Source of the DNA: DATFNI01 sp963787205
GTDB lineage: Bacteria; Bacteroidota; Rhodothermia; Balneolales; DATFMH01
Reading direction: 5' to 3'
DNA length: 64,000 nt
Assembly (NCBI GenBank): GCA_963787205.1
Contig: CAWBCD010000006.1
Coordinates: 252,209 to 316,208 of the forward strand
The notes beneath the pieces were generated by a model. The model saw only the letters and a program-made list of their open reading frames with translations. It was not told the origin of the DNA and did no database searches. The position numbers and the translations under genes are program-made. Positions within the stretch are counted from its first letter, which is position 1. Every line of letters begins with the position of its first letter. Below, piece after piece: positions 17,791-26,222 of the stretch.

Positions 17791-20011
17791 GCAGAGTAAA
17801 CGGAATCTGAACCTTCAGAACAATATTTCGGCCAGGATTCAATGCCGGCAAGTCCCGGTATCTGCTTAAATGGTCGATGTATGCTTTATTGAACAGATTA
17901 TCTACTATGATATCACACTGGACCGGTGTCTTGCCGATATTCAACTGTGATCCAAGCGACACATTTGCAAGTGTGTAAGCTTTGCTGTCCGGTTCATTAG
18001 GGGCTACCCGATCCTGTTTTGAATAAAATGAGGTCTGTATCGAAAGATAGGGTTCATGAAAGGCGCCGAGTTCTCCTTTTTGAATCCTCAGTCCTACATC
18101 TCCATGATTTGCAGGCATATACGGCAATGGTACATGTAATTTCAGATTATCACCACGCAGCATACTATAACCGCCGTCCAGGGATAACCAGTCTGTAACT
18201 TCTGCTTGTAGGGATACATCTATGCCCCTTATCCGCGCATTGGCTTGCTTCAGATAGTAAATATAATAGCCAGATACCGGATCAATGCTGCTTGTCTTAT
18301 CGCCGTAAATGTATTTATTAATGGCGTTATTATACACTGAAATCTCGGTAATCACTTTGTTGGTTATCCATTTCAAAGAAGTTTGGATATTCGTTGACGT
18401 CTCCGGCACCAGGTCCGGGCTGCCAATATCAAATTGATAGGTTCCTTCATGCACTCCGTCCGCGAACATTTCAAACGCCGTTGGCGCCCGCCAGGCATGG
18501 CCCCAATTGGCCGAAAGCGAAAGATCGGTAGTCAGGTGCACTGCAGCACCGACCGAACCGCTAAAAGCACTATACTTTCTGTTGACAGCCTGGATATTCA
18601 TAGCGGGCGTATCTAATACATCCAGATTCCTGGTATCGAACCGGCCTCCGGCTGACAGGTTCAGGGGCCCAAATTTGGCTTGTTCATAAATGAATCCGGC
18701 AAAATTCTGAAGATTATAACCCGGAATCAGTTTGTTGGTCGCAAGACTCCTGTTGGTTTGTATCATCGTTGAGAAACCAACGGTTCCATATAGCGGGCCA
18801 ATGGGATTGTGATGCATCTGAACATCTACCGTCCCGGTATTTAATTTCAGGTGCAGACTGGGTTGATTATCGGTAATAGCATCGAATTCCCGCCTGTCAT
18901 TCATTTGGTAGCCCGCCTGGACCTCCAACCTGAAATCCTTAGTCGGTATGTTGGCATGTACATGCAACAAATCGTTTTTCAAAGGCTGAAAGCCTGTGGC
19001 CCCCGGGGCATCATGGATCTGAAGATGCTGATATAAGTGATTATAATCTAATGAGATTGTACCCCACGATTGTGTTGTTCCAATCATGAAGCTCCCGTTG
19101 GTTTTTCGCAGTCCGCTGTTGGAAAGCTTTCCATCCGGAGTCGATATGTCGCCGGCTGCACGATGACTGAACTGTACCCGGTATCCAAAAGATCCGCTGG
19201 CACCATGCAGAGAAATGGCCCCGGCACCCTGGTTGTTATTCGAAAATCCCTGCAAATACAAATTCCCGCCCAATCTGTGGGTTCCGTTATCAGAGGTGGG
19301 CAACCCGGGTCCGATGACATTCACGACACCTCCCAGTGCACCGGCCCCGTAAAGCACACTACTCGGACCTTTCACTACTTCAATGCGATTAACATTGAAT
19401 GTACTTATTTCAGGACCATGGTCCGGCCCCCAATTCTGAGCTTCCTGCCGAACACCATTGACCATGACTACGATACGCTGAGAACTGAGGCCATGAATAA
19501 CCGGTTTGGCAATGCCGCTTCCGGTCGTTACCAGTGAGACCCCCGGCAGATTCCTTATCGCACTCATCGCCGTAGCACCGCTGTTTCTCTGGAATTGTTT
19601 TTGATCGACAGACACAATCGACTGACTCGATGACAGGGCATCTGTGGCTTGCGGTGTTCCAGTAACTGTCAATCCAGGCAGATTAAGTGTACTCTCCCTG
19701 AGAATAATTTGCATTGACTCTTGCTCTTTCGCCGTATTGATGTTTTTCACCTGGCTCAAATATCCGACAAAGCTAAACTGTACGGCATATACACCGTCTG
19801 GCAGGTTGTCGATTTCAAAGTGACCCTTTGCATTCGTCACAGCCCCACGACTCAGTGTCGGTATATAAATTTGTGCACCTGGAATTGGATTGTGATGTTC
19901 ATCGTACACATTGCCAGACAACGTCTGAGCCAATGCGGAACCAATAGCTAAAAAAATAATGATGGGTAACAGGATATATGGTTTCCTGTTATGAATAAAT
20001 CTGTAAAACAT
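17783..20011 (-). CDS. TonB-dependent outer-membrane receptor, possibly for a metal
   Basis: About 742 residues from the ATG at 20011, chosen because AAGGAGAT sits seven bases upstream; the longer frame adds six residues. A signal peptide is followed by a carboxypeptidase-like regulatory domain (LSGNVYDEHHNPIPGAQIYI, to about residue 105). Then come a plug domain (MSAIRNLPGVSLV, GLSSQRIVVMVNGVRQ, RIEVVKGPSSVLYGAGALGG) and a 22-strand barrel ending in an aromatic-rich C-terminus. The QNWGPDHGPEI segment resembles the plug of zinc/copper receptors of the ZnuD type. Two small Cys/His-rich membrane proteins lie upstream on the same strand, which also suggests a metal or metal complex. Confidence 0.85.
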   Translation of the reverse strand: MFYRFIHNRKPYILLPIIIFLAIGSALAQTLSGNVYDEHHNPIPGAQIYIPTLSRGAVTNAKGHFEIDNLPDGVYAVQFSFVGYLSQVKNINTAKEQESMQIILRESTLNLPGLTVTGTPQATDALSSSQSIVSVDQKQFQRNSGATAMSAIRNLPGVSLVTTGSGIAKPVIHGLSSQRIVVMVNGVRQEAQNWGPDHGPEISTFNVNRIEVVKGPSSVLYGAGALGGVVNVIGPGLPTSDNGTHRLGGNLYLQGFSNNNQGAGAISLHGASGSFGYRVQFSHRAAGDISTPDGKLSNSGLRKTNGSFMIGTTQSWGTISLDYNHLYQHLQIHDAPGATGFQPLKNDLLHVHANIPTKDFRLEVQAGYQMNDRREFDAITDNQPSLHLKLNTGTVDVQMHHNPIGPLYGTVGFSTMIQTNRSLATNKLIPGYNLQNFAGFIYEQAKFGPLNLSAGGRFDTRNLDVLDTPAMNIQAVNRKYSAFSGSVGAAVHLTTDLSLSANWGHAWRAPTAFEMFADGVHEGTYQFDIGSPDLVPETSTNIQTSLKWITNKVITEISVYNNAINKYIYGDKTSSIDPVSGYYIYYLKQANARIRGIDVSLQAEVTDWLSLDGGYSMLRGDNLKLHVPLPYMPANHGDVGLRIQKGELGAFHEPYLSIQTSFYSKQDRVAPNEPDSKAYTLANVSLGSQLNIGKTPVQCDIIVDNLFNKAYIDHLSRYRDLPALNPGRNIVLKVQIPFTLLR

Positions 20012-20091
20012 GTTCAATCTCCTTGTCAAAATTTTGCGTAATGAAACAAGGTAACCGGCCTATCCAGCCGGCAACCGGTAAAAAATGGTGA

Positions 20092-20439
20092 TCAGGAAAT
20101 TGAAAAGGATGGAGGCCCACGTTTCCAGCGATTATCAACAAATCTGAGCTGGACATTGTACTGGTTGTATGGGCTTAGAATCGATATATCATGTATCGCA
20201 GAACAAATATGAAATGGTTGTTCAAAAATGTGTCCACTGGCAAAGTGACACGCCATGCAGAAACCGTCGAGTGAGGCTGCGACTACATTATGGGCATTTG
20301 TCTGCGACAGCGTAACCGGCAACCCGGAAGGCGGGGGATATAACGGCCCGTCATGGTGCTGTAATCCCAGTGTGAATGTCACCGGTACATACACCAATAA
20401 TAACAGGACCGCTACCTTTTGCCTTAATGTGGGAGTCAT
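20092..20439 (-). CDS. Small membrane protein with conserved Cys/His cluster, copy A
   Basis: 115 residues. One N-terminal membrane segment or signal (KVAVLLLLVYVPVTFTLG) is followed by LQHHDGPLYP and a cluster GFCMACHFASGHIFEQPFHI. The cluster carries two Cys and three His, which makes a metal site plausible. It is a paralogue of the 20768-21094 gene. It lies about 80 bases upstream of the TonB receptor on the same strand, so the three genes probably form one unit. The family was not recognised. The CxxCH pattern could in principle attach haem c, but nothing else supports that. Confidence 0.72.
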   Translation of the reverse strand: MTPTLRQKVAVLLLLVYVPVTFTLGLQHHDGPLYPPPSGLPVTLSQTNAHNVVAASLDGFCMACHFASGHIFEQPFHICSAIHDISILSPYNQYNVQLRFVDNRWKRGPPSFSIS

Positions 20440-20767
20440 AAAATTACGCTAAACATCAATCACAAATGCATATTATGCGATTGTGAAACAGATACTTATA
20501 TATTTTTGGGATATCGGATCAGCTATTCCGAAATAATGGTGATTCCAATTACAGTGGTCACCACACGACACTGTTCAATAATCCTCTTTGTGATGATTAT
20601 TAAAGCCGGATAATCTCCCCACTACCGATTTTGAGAATGGACCTCTGATGTTGTAAAAAATAATCTGCAGAAACTGATGAATTCTGATTGCCTGATCTCC
20701 CACTAAAACTGGATATCAGGCAATTTTCGCCCTCAGTAACAGATAATCAGAAAATGGCAGTGATGGA
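20440..20767. other. Intergenic region between the two Cys/His-rich paralogues
   Basis: 328 bases. It contains an imperfect palindrome near the copy A start (separate entry), and otherwise nothing that looks like a gene. It probably holds a second promoter for copy A and the TonB receptor. Confidence 0.4.
20461..20485. promoter_or_regulatory. Imperfect 25-bp palindrome upstream of copy A, possible metal-regulator site
   Basis: The segment begins CACAAATGCAT and ends ATGCGATTGTG, and matches its own reverse complement at most positions. It is about 21 bases upstream of the copy A start. A similar TCACAAATATAT stretch lies 27 bases upstream of the copy B start (near 21120-21145). The shared core suggests one regulator controls both. 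Confidence 0.35.
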
Positions 20768-21094
20768 TTACAGGAAAGGCGGAGCCCGTTTCCGGGTGTA
20801 GGGTACATAAACCTGTGGACGCTCGTACTGATTCTGCTCAATCAGAAATGCTACGTTTTGAACAGATGTAAAAATATGGAACGGTTGTTCGAAAAAATGA
20901 CGGCTCGCAAAATGACACGCCATGCAGAACCCATCAACCGCAGAGATTGGGACTGTATGAGCAGTTGTATTGGTCAGGGTAACCGGTAGCGGATATAACG
21001 GACCATCGTGGTGTTGGAGACCCAGCGTAAACATAACGGGCACATACACCAACAATAAGATGGTTGCTACCTTTTTCCTGAAAATGGAAGACAT
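20768..21094 (-). CDS. Small membrane protein with conserved Cys/His cluster, copy B
   Basis: 108 residues, paralogous to the 20092-20439 gene along its length. It has the same hydrophobic N-terminus (VATILLLVYVPVMFTLG), the same LQHHDGPLYP, and the same cluster GFCMACHFASRHFFEQPFHI. The conservation of the two Cys and the His residues, while the rest drifts (the C-terminal thirds differ strongly), points to those residues being functional. It is the first gene of the probable unit copy B-copy A-TonB receptor. Confidence 0.72.
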   Translation of the reverse strand: MSSIFRKKVATILLLVYVPVMFTLGLQHHDGPLYPLPVTLTNTTAHTVPISAVDGFCMACHFASRHFFEQPFHIFTSVQNVAFLIEQNQYERPQVYVPYTRKRAPPFL

Positions 21095-21138
21095 AGTTCG
21101 TATCTATAAAAACCGGTCATTCACAAATATATCAGATA

Positions 21139-21513
21139 TTACACAAAATTGAATGCATTTTCAAAATGGCGGATCTTATGTTCCGTTTCCGACTTGCTTA
21201 AAATAGAAATGACATCAAAACGAACCGGTGCGCCATCCATCTTACGTTCATACAGCCACGCTTCGGCAGCTTTAGCGATACGACGCTTCTTATCTTCTGT
21301 AACTGCATCCTCAGGATAACCGAAAGATAAACTCGTGCGACGTTTTACCTCAACAAAAATTATTTCATGTCCCTGATATGCAATAATATCTACTTCAGCT
21401 TCCTCAAACCGGTAATTCTGCTCAAGAATCGTATAACCCTTATTCTCAAGATAGTGAACAGCCAGTCGTTCCCCCTTGTCGCCGGAAGCCTTTGTTGAGA
21501 TCTTTGAACTCAT
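21139..21513 (-). CDS. yraN: YraN/UPF0102 family protein
   Basis: 124 residues of the UPF0102 family, a compact Holliday-junction-resolvase-like (PD-(D/E)XK) fold. Seen are GERLAVHYLENKGYTILEQNYR, EVDIIA and IIFVEVKRR, the last two carrying the predicted metal-binding Asp and Glu-x-Lys. The cellular role is not established; a nuclease role in DNA processing is inferred from fold only. It lies in a minus-strand cluster behind the FmdB-like gene. A weak hairpin with an A tract on the plus strand (21514-21543) abuts its start codon and might attenuate read-through. Confidence 0.88.
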   Translation of the reverse strand: MSSKISTKASGDKGERLAVHYLENKGYTILEQNYRFEEAEVDIIAYQGHEIIFVEVKRRTSLSFGYPEDAVTEDKKRRIAKAAEAWLYERKMDGAPVRFDVISILSKSETEHKIRHFENAFNFV

Positions 21514-21546
21514 AAAAAAACCGGGGACATTATCCTTTTCCCCTGA

Positions 21547-21777
21547 TTAACTTTCACTTTTTTTCGACGCCGAAGTGCTATCTGACGAACCATTCGACTT
21601 GTTCTTGTAATCCGTCACATACCAACCAGTACCCTTATACACAACCCCGGCACCGCCTGTAATCACACGACGAACTCTTTGTCCTGTTTCCGGATCTATT
21701 TCAAGAGGCTCATCATTAATGCCCTGCATCAACTCGAACGTCGTACCATCTTCCCTTTTATATACATACGTTGGCAT
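21547..21777 (-). CDS. FmdB-like small protein lacking the zinc-ribbon cysteines
   Basis: 76 residues from the ATG at 21777 (MPTYVYKREDGTTFEL). The start typical of FmdB-family zinc ribbons is MPxYxYxC, so this ATG is preferred over the GTG four codons upstream. The family body is recognisable (RRVITGGAGVVYKGTGWYVTDY), but the four ribbon cysteines are gone: KRED and DPETGQ stand where the two CxxC pairs are expected. The C-terminal tail is Ser/Lys-rich. Zinc binding is therefore unlikely. The function is unknown. Confidence 0.8.
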   Translation of the reverse strand: MPTYVYKREDGTTFELMQGINDEPLEIDPETGQRVRRVITGGAGVVYKGTGWYVTDYKNKSNGSSDSTSASKKSES

Positions 21778-21876
21778 AACCGAACTCACTTAGTTAATGG
21801 TTACATTCAGGCTATTTTGACCTCAAAAGACGTGCCATACTATAACCATTTGCAACTTTTTCAGTTAAAAATCGAC

Positions 21877-21913
21877 AAAAAGGATGGCGTCTCACGAAGA
21901 GACACGATCCTTT
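21877..21913 (-). terminator. Terminator downstream of the aminotransferase
   Basis: On the minus strand a stem of AAGGAT plus GTCTC pairs with GAGAC plus ATCCTT around a short loop, followed by a T run. It starts about 30 bases after the stop codon of the minus-strand aminotransferase. Confidence 0.6.
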
Positions 21914-21943
21914 ATAACTATATATTCTGATAGATTTAAATCG

Positions 21944-23137
21944 TCACTGCAACGAACTTAAACCCTTTTTTAGTCTTTCGAGTGCTTCTTTAATGTTATC
22001 CATAGATGCAGCATAACTGATTCGAACTCCGTTGGGTTCTCCGAAGGCATCACCAGGAACCAGTGCTATGTTGTACTCTTCAAGCAAATACAGACAGAGG
22101 TCGGTACTTGTTTTTATATCCTTTCCATCGGCTGTCTTCTTGTTCAGATAAGCGGAGATGTCAGGAAACACATAAAAAGCCCCACCCGGTTTGAAACAGG
22201 ATACTCCTTCCAGATTATTCAGATAATCAACAATAAAATCCCTGCGTTTTTTAAAGGCATCCCGCATAGAATGGACTTCATCCAGCGGATGTTTGTATGC
22301 CGCCTCGCCGGCTTTTTGGGAAATGGAGGAAGGAGCCGATGTTTCCTGACTCTGAATTTTTGCGACCGCTGATGCTATGGCTTCCGGTGCTGCCAGATAA
22401 CCGAGGCGCCATCCTGTCATGGCAAACCCTTTGGAGAAACCATTGATCACTACCAGCCGGTCTTTCAAATCAGGGGCGACCTGTCCGATGCCGACATGTT
22501 TCTGATCAAAGACAATGTATTCATATATCTCATCGGAGATGACTACGATTTTCGGATGTTTCCGCAAAACGTCAGCCAAAGCTGATAACTCATCTGCCGA
22601 ATAGCAACTTCCCGTTGGATTGGATGGAGAACACAGGATCAGGGCCTTTGTTTTGTCGGTGATGGCCTGTTCGAGCTGAGCGGCAGTGAGCCGGTAATTA
22701 TTTTCAAATTTGGTTGACACCGGAACCGGTGTGCCCCCTGCCAGTTTGACCATTTCCGGATATGAAACCCAATATGGAGCGGGGATGACCACCTCATCGC
22801 CCTCATCGATTAAGGCGAGGCACGAGAAACCCACAGACTGTTTTGCACCGTTACTTACAACAATTTGTGATGGCTTATAGTCAAGTCCGTTATCCCGTTT
22901 CAGTTTATCGACTATTGCCTGGCGTAGTTCCGGCGTACCTGGATTAGCAGTATAACCATGGAATCCGGCATTGATGGCCTCAATAGCCGCATCGCAAATA
23001 TAGCGTGGGGTAAGAAAATCGGGCTCACCGGCACTCAACGAAATGACGGGTTTTCCGGCTCGTTGCAATTCCTTGGCGCGGCCGGTGATTTTCAAAGTTT
23101 CAGACGGAGCAATCTGTGAAGCACGTTTTGATATCAT
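21944..23137 (-). CDS. Class I PLP-dependent aminotransferase (aspartate aminotransferase type)
   Basis: 397 residues. The substrate-entry region SAGEPDFLTPRYI, the NPTGSCYS motif, the PLP-stacking region SNGAKQ and the Schiff-base lysine in NGFSKGFAMTGWRLGY are all present. C-terminal arginine for the substrate carboxylate is in NGVRISYAAS. It belongs to the thermostable aspartate/prephenate aminotransferase group (Ib). It most likely moves amino groups between aspartate and 2-oxoglutarate; a role with aromatic substrates cannot be excluded. Confidence 0.93.
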   Translation of the reverse strand: MISKRASQIAPSETLKITGRAKELQRAGKPVISLSAGEPDFLTPRYICDAAIEAINAGFHGYTANPGTPELRQAIVDKLKRDNGLDYKPSQIVVSNGAKQSVGFSCLALIDEGDEVVIPAPYWVSYPEMVKLAGGTPVPVSTKFENNYRLTAAQLEQAITDKTKALILCSPSNPTGSCYSADELSALADVLRKHPKIVVISDEIYEYIVFDQKHVGIGQVAPDLKDRLVVINGFSKGFAMTGWRLGYLAAPEAIASAVAKIQSQETSAPSSISQKAGEAAYKHPLDEVHSMRDAFKKRRDFIVDYLNNLEGVSCFKPGGAFYVFPDISAYLNKKTADGKDIKTSTDLCLYLLEEYNIALVPGDAFGEPNGVRISYAASMDNIKEALERLKKGLSSLQ

Positions 23138-23192
23138 AGGTATAGACTAATTTGGTCGATTGGTTTGGGATTTCAATTCTTCATTACGCAAG

Positions 23193-23693
23193 TTAATCGT
23201 TTCGTTGCTTGAATTTATTGCGAAGGGCTTCGGCAACATTCCCGGGAACAAATTGTTCAACATGTCCGCCCCAATAAGCCACTTCTTTAACTAGAGAGGC
23301 TGAGACAAAAGTCAACTCTTCGCTCGGCATCAGGAAAATAGTGTCTACTTCGGGGGACAAGCGGCGGTTCATCAACGCCATTCGAAATTCATATTCAAAA
23401 TCGGAAATTTGCCGCACACCGCGAATTAAAGTATGTACATTTTGTTCCTGGGCGAAATTTACGAGTAGTCCTGTAAACCTTTTGATTTCTACCTGATCCG
23501 CCCATGTCTTGTCATGGATACATTCATTGATAAGCTGTACTCGTTCGTCAGCGGAAAACACGCATTCTTTTTGCGTATTGTCGGCTACGGTTACAATCAC
23601 ATTTTGAAACATGTGTGTGGCACGTTCCAGAATATCAAGGTGACCATAGGTGATGGGATCAAAAGATCCCGGATAGATAGCAGCCCTTTTCAT
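23193..23693 (-). CDS. coaD: Phosphopantetheine adenylyltransferase CoaD
   Basis: 166 residues. The nucleotidyltransferase signature is complete: YPGSFDPITYGHLDI (T/HxGH) at the N-terminus, LIRGVRQISDFEYEFRMA in the middle and the FVSASLVKEVA segment equivalent to ISSTxVR near the end. It transfers AMP to 4'-phosphopantetheine in coenzyme A synthesis. The start overlaps the rsmD stop by four bases, the usual rsmD-coaD coupling. Confidence 0.96.
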   Translation of the reverse strand: MKRAAIYPGSFDPITYGHLDILERATHMFQNVIVTVADNTQKECVFSADERVQLINECIHDKTWADQVEIKRFTGLLVNFAQEQNVHTLIRGVRQISDFEYEFRMALMNRRLSPEVDTIFLMPSEELTFVSASLVKEVAYWGGHVEQFVPGNVAEALRNKFKQRND

Positions 23694-24274
23694 AGTGAAT
23701 CCTCCATTTCTTCTGTGTCAGGATCAAAAACCTGAAATGAGAGAAAGATAGTTACCACAGTGCGTCCATACGGCTTAGAGAATGCACAATGCGGATGATC
23801 GGTAAAGTCATGCCGGCGATCATGCTCCAGCACGAACCAACCGTCGTCTGACAACCATCCGTCATTGATAATCCTGTCTATGAGTTCCGGCATCTCGGGA
23901 TAGTCATAGGGAGGATCTGCAAAAACCAGGTCATAGGAACGCGGGCTGCCATGAATAAACCGCTGTACATCACTGAGAATACAGTGGACCTGAGAGCTCA
24001 CCCCAAATTGATCGGCATTCTTTTGAATCAGGGTGATTACATATCGGCTGCTGTCAACAAATTCTATCGAGCTGGCTCCTCTCGAAAGAGCTTCAAACCC
24101 CAGATTTCCGGTGCCGGCAAACAAGTCGAGCACACGTACTCCTTCCAACTCCTTACGGGCCGAAATGACACCAAACATTCCTTCTTTGGTACGGTCGCTG
24201 GTTGGACGTATATCAAGCTCTTTATTCGGTAAAGATAATCGACGTCCTTTTAGTGTACCAGTAATAATACGCAT
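23690..24274 (-). CDS. rsmD: 16S rRNA (guanine966-N2)-methyltransferase RsmD
   Basis: 194 residues. The SAM-binding motif DLFAGTGNLGFEALSRGA and the catalytic FADPPYDYPEM motif of base N-methyltransferases are clear. The N-terminal RIITGTLKGRRL stretch and DIRPTSDRTKEGMF are diagnostic of RsmD. It methylates G966 of 16S rRNA in the small subunit. It precedes coaD in a four-base overlap. Confidence 0.95.
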   Translation of the reverse strand: MRIITGTLKGRRLSLPNKELDIRPTSDRTKEGMFGVISARKELEGVRVLDLFAGTGNLGFEALSRGASSIEFVDSSRYVITLIQKNADQFGVSSQVHCILSDVQRFIHGSPRSYDLVFADPPYDYPEMPELIDRIINDGWLSDDGWFVLEHDRRHDFTDHPHCAFSKPYGRTVVTIFLSFQVFDPDTEEMEDSL

Positions 24275-24421
24275 AGCATGGTAGAGTACTTGGAGTGCCT
24301 AAAGTACTTAAGAGTTAAAAGATGTCTGAAGTTCTGTTTTTTCGTTTTTTGTTGAATTAAGCGATACTACTAACACTGTGGCTTTCAACATTGATTCAAC
24401 GTGAGGTACCTTATAGGTACT

Positions 24422-25282
24422 TTAGATATTCAGAGCCAGCATAATGGCGGGAAAAGCGGATTCCAGGCTAAACCCATATGTAGTTTCATCGGCCGTAACT
24501 TTCATCGCATCCAATGAATTTAGTTTCCTTATTCGTGCCGTTGGATCCCACAACGATGAAAGTTCATTGATCACTCGAGTGGTCTCCATCCCGTAAATCA
24601 GGACCTCATCATAAAGACCTTCCATCCACTTGATATTTTGCGCAAAATAAGCCCACAAATAGGGAAGGTCTCCAAAATCGTCAAATCGAATGTAGGTTGC
24701 TCCCCGTAGTTTTCCCAACATGTACGCATATACAGAAAGCACCCCTCTGTAACAGGCCACGACCAAAAATGAACCCCGCGCATCCGTATGTTTCAACCAC
24801 CGGGAACCGATCTCAAATTCACTGCACAGTTCCACCGACACACCAAGTTCACCCAATTGCTGATAGCTGTGCGTGAAATCGTGTCTGCGAATCGTCAGAA
24901 ATCGGAATTCCTGATTGCTGAGTTCAAACCATGATGGCTCCAGCCTCTTTCGGTCGATACCCTTCATGATGATACTCATGTGTGCTTCCCGCTCATCAGC
25001 TTTCTCATATACCAGCCTTGGAACGCTGGTCCAGCACTCGTCTTCGGTAAAAGTGACGACCTGAATTTGCTTATAACCGTGCGACTCCTTTAACCTTCTC
25101 AGGACATCGCAGATACCCCTGAAATGATCCGATTCCTGATTCCGAAAGGCACTCGTTACATCGAAATTAAAATCATACGATCCAATATGCTCAAGGGCAT
25201 GTTTGGATGAAACCTGCCCAAGAGCATAAAAAAGCTGCCGGTCAGAGAAACAGATGCCAAGTTGCGGTATGGCTCCCGGCAT
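24422..25282 (-). CDS. Hypothetical protein, DUF3822/actin-like-fold candidate
   Basis: 286 residues, no signal peptide. The position directly upstream of rsmD-coaD is where DUF3822 proteins are found in Bacteroidota. The sequence shape (alternating strands and helices, a C-terminus AFPAIMLALNI like the end of PilM/FtsA-type proteins) suits an actin-like ATPase fold without obvious phosphate loops. The DUF3822 assignment rests on location and memory of the family, not on a search. It starts six bases after the membrane protein gene upstream, so the two are probably made together. Confidence 0.55.
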   Translation of the reverse strand: MPGAIPQLGICFSDRQLFYALGQVSSKHALEHIGSYDFNFDVTSAFRNQESDHFRGICDVLRRLKESHGYKQIQVVTFTEDECWTSVPRLVYEKADEREAHMSIIMKGIDRKRLEPSWFELSNQEFRFLTIRRHDFTHSYQQLGELGVSVELCSEFEIGSRWLKHTDARGSFLVVACYRGVLSVYAYMLGKLRGATYIRFDDFGDLPYLWAYFAQNIKWMEGLYDEVLIYGMETTRVINELSSLWDPTARIRKLNSLDAMKVTADETTYGFSLESAFPAIMLALNI

Positions 25283-25288
25283 TGCAGA

Positions 25289-25756
25289 TTATTCCCAACT
25301 TGCCGCGTTAAGCTGAGTGGTTGTAGTCAGCGAACCTATATGATTTGTTGAGTCCGCCGGATCTACCAAAAGATACAATTGCGGACGTATGGTGTCATTA
25401 CGAGCATATTTAAACTCGTGATAGGGTGGGTTAGGATCGTATATCAGTGAATCAGGATTATAGTTTCCTACCTTTTCCTTGAACATGGATCCATCGGCAG
25501 CAACCATAGCCGAGTCTGTTTTTAGAAAAACTACAAGGCTATCAAGGTTAGGGGGGAACTGATTGTGCTTATTTCTATACTTAATCAGAACGTCACGGAT
25601 ATTTGACATCCGGGTACGAACACGCTGAGTAATGTGTTGTTCTTCCAATACTTTTTCATACGGATCGTGAATGGAGCGATATAACCAATAACTCAACCCG
25701 ATGATGATGACGATCAAAACAGCACTTATAAGATTATTCCGAGTCTGTATGTCCAT
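25289..25756 (-). CDS. Single-span membrane protein of unknown function
   Basis: About 155 residues from the ATG at 25756. The longer frame (to 25813) adds 19 basic residues before MDIQTRNN, and the start at 25756 puts the membrane helix (ISAVLIVIIIGLSYWLY) at the N-terminus. After it come a coiled segment (VLEEQHITQRVRTRMSNIRDVLIKYRNKH) and a beta-rich domain. The build (short cytosolic start, one helix, IRDVLIKYRNKHNQFPPNLDSL) resembles pseudopilins and PilN/type II secretion minor proteins, though I see no prepilin peptidase site. Next to a PilM-like candidate, a shared role is possible. Confidence 0.55.
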   Translation of the reverse strand: MDIQTRNNLISAVLIVIIIGLSYWLYRSIHDPYEKVLEEQHITQRVRTRMSNIRDVLIKYRNKHNQFPPNLDSLVVFLKTDSAMVAADGSMFKEKVGNYNPDSLIYDPNPPYHEFKYARNDTIRPQLYLLVDPADSTNHIGSLTTTTQLNAASWE

Positions 25757-26222
25757 GTTGGTTAGTGTAAACGGTTTAAGAAACGCTTTTCGATTTGAGT
25801 AACGAAAATACACGGGTAGTGCAAGATATGCAACAAAGGAACTTGCCCTATACCTCGAATTATTTGCGACAATATAAGAATAGCCGCAGAATTTGAATGA
25901 CGATCATCTGAAAAATCACTCACACACACTGTATAAAAACGTAAAAAATTATTAAACGAACCAAAATAAATATTTTTCAGGAAATATTTTGCCTTATATG
26001 ATAGGCCTTTTCGATGATACTGGCCAACCCGCGTTGCCCGAATTTGGTCAGCTGGTCAATTTTTTCAGATTTCTCCAGACTACGGAAATTACCTGTAAAA
26101 CTACAACTGAAAGAAGAAGAATTACGAGAGTGATTTTTTTATAATACTCCTGGTTATCTCAGAGTAGAGGTGTAACGTTTGAATTCTTTCCAAACTACAA
26201 GTTGTCTATTGGAGGGGAATTG
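25757..26222. other. Intergenic region between divergent genes
   Basis: 466 bases between the minus-strand membrane protein and the plus-strand lipid kinase. It is AT-rich, with runs of T (26133-26140) and a mild Gly/Phe-coding-looking patch, but I found no frame with recognisable protein character, no tRNA and no strong hairpin. The promoters of both flanking units should be here. Confidence 0.4.

Noticed and set aside
20092..21094. Cytochrome c-type haem attachment through CxxCH in the small proteins
   Set aside because: Only one such motif in a short segment rich in other His, no cytochrome fold and no maturation genes nearby; a metal site is more plausible.
21514..21543. Attenuator between the FmdB-like gene and yraN
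   Set aside because: Only a 5-bp stem with a 11-base loop, so too weak to list; mentioned under yraN.
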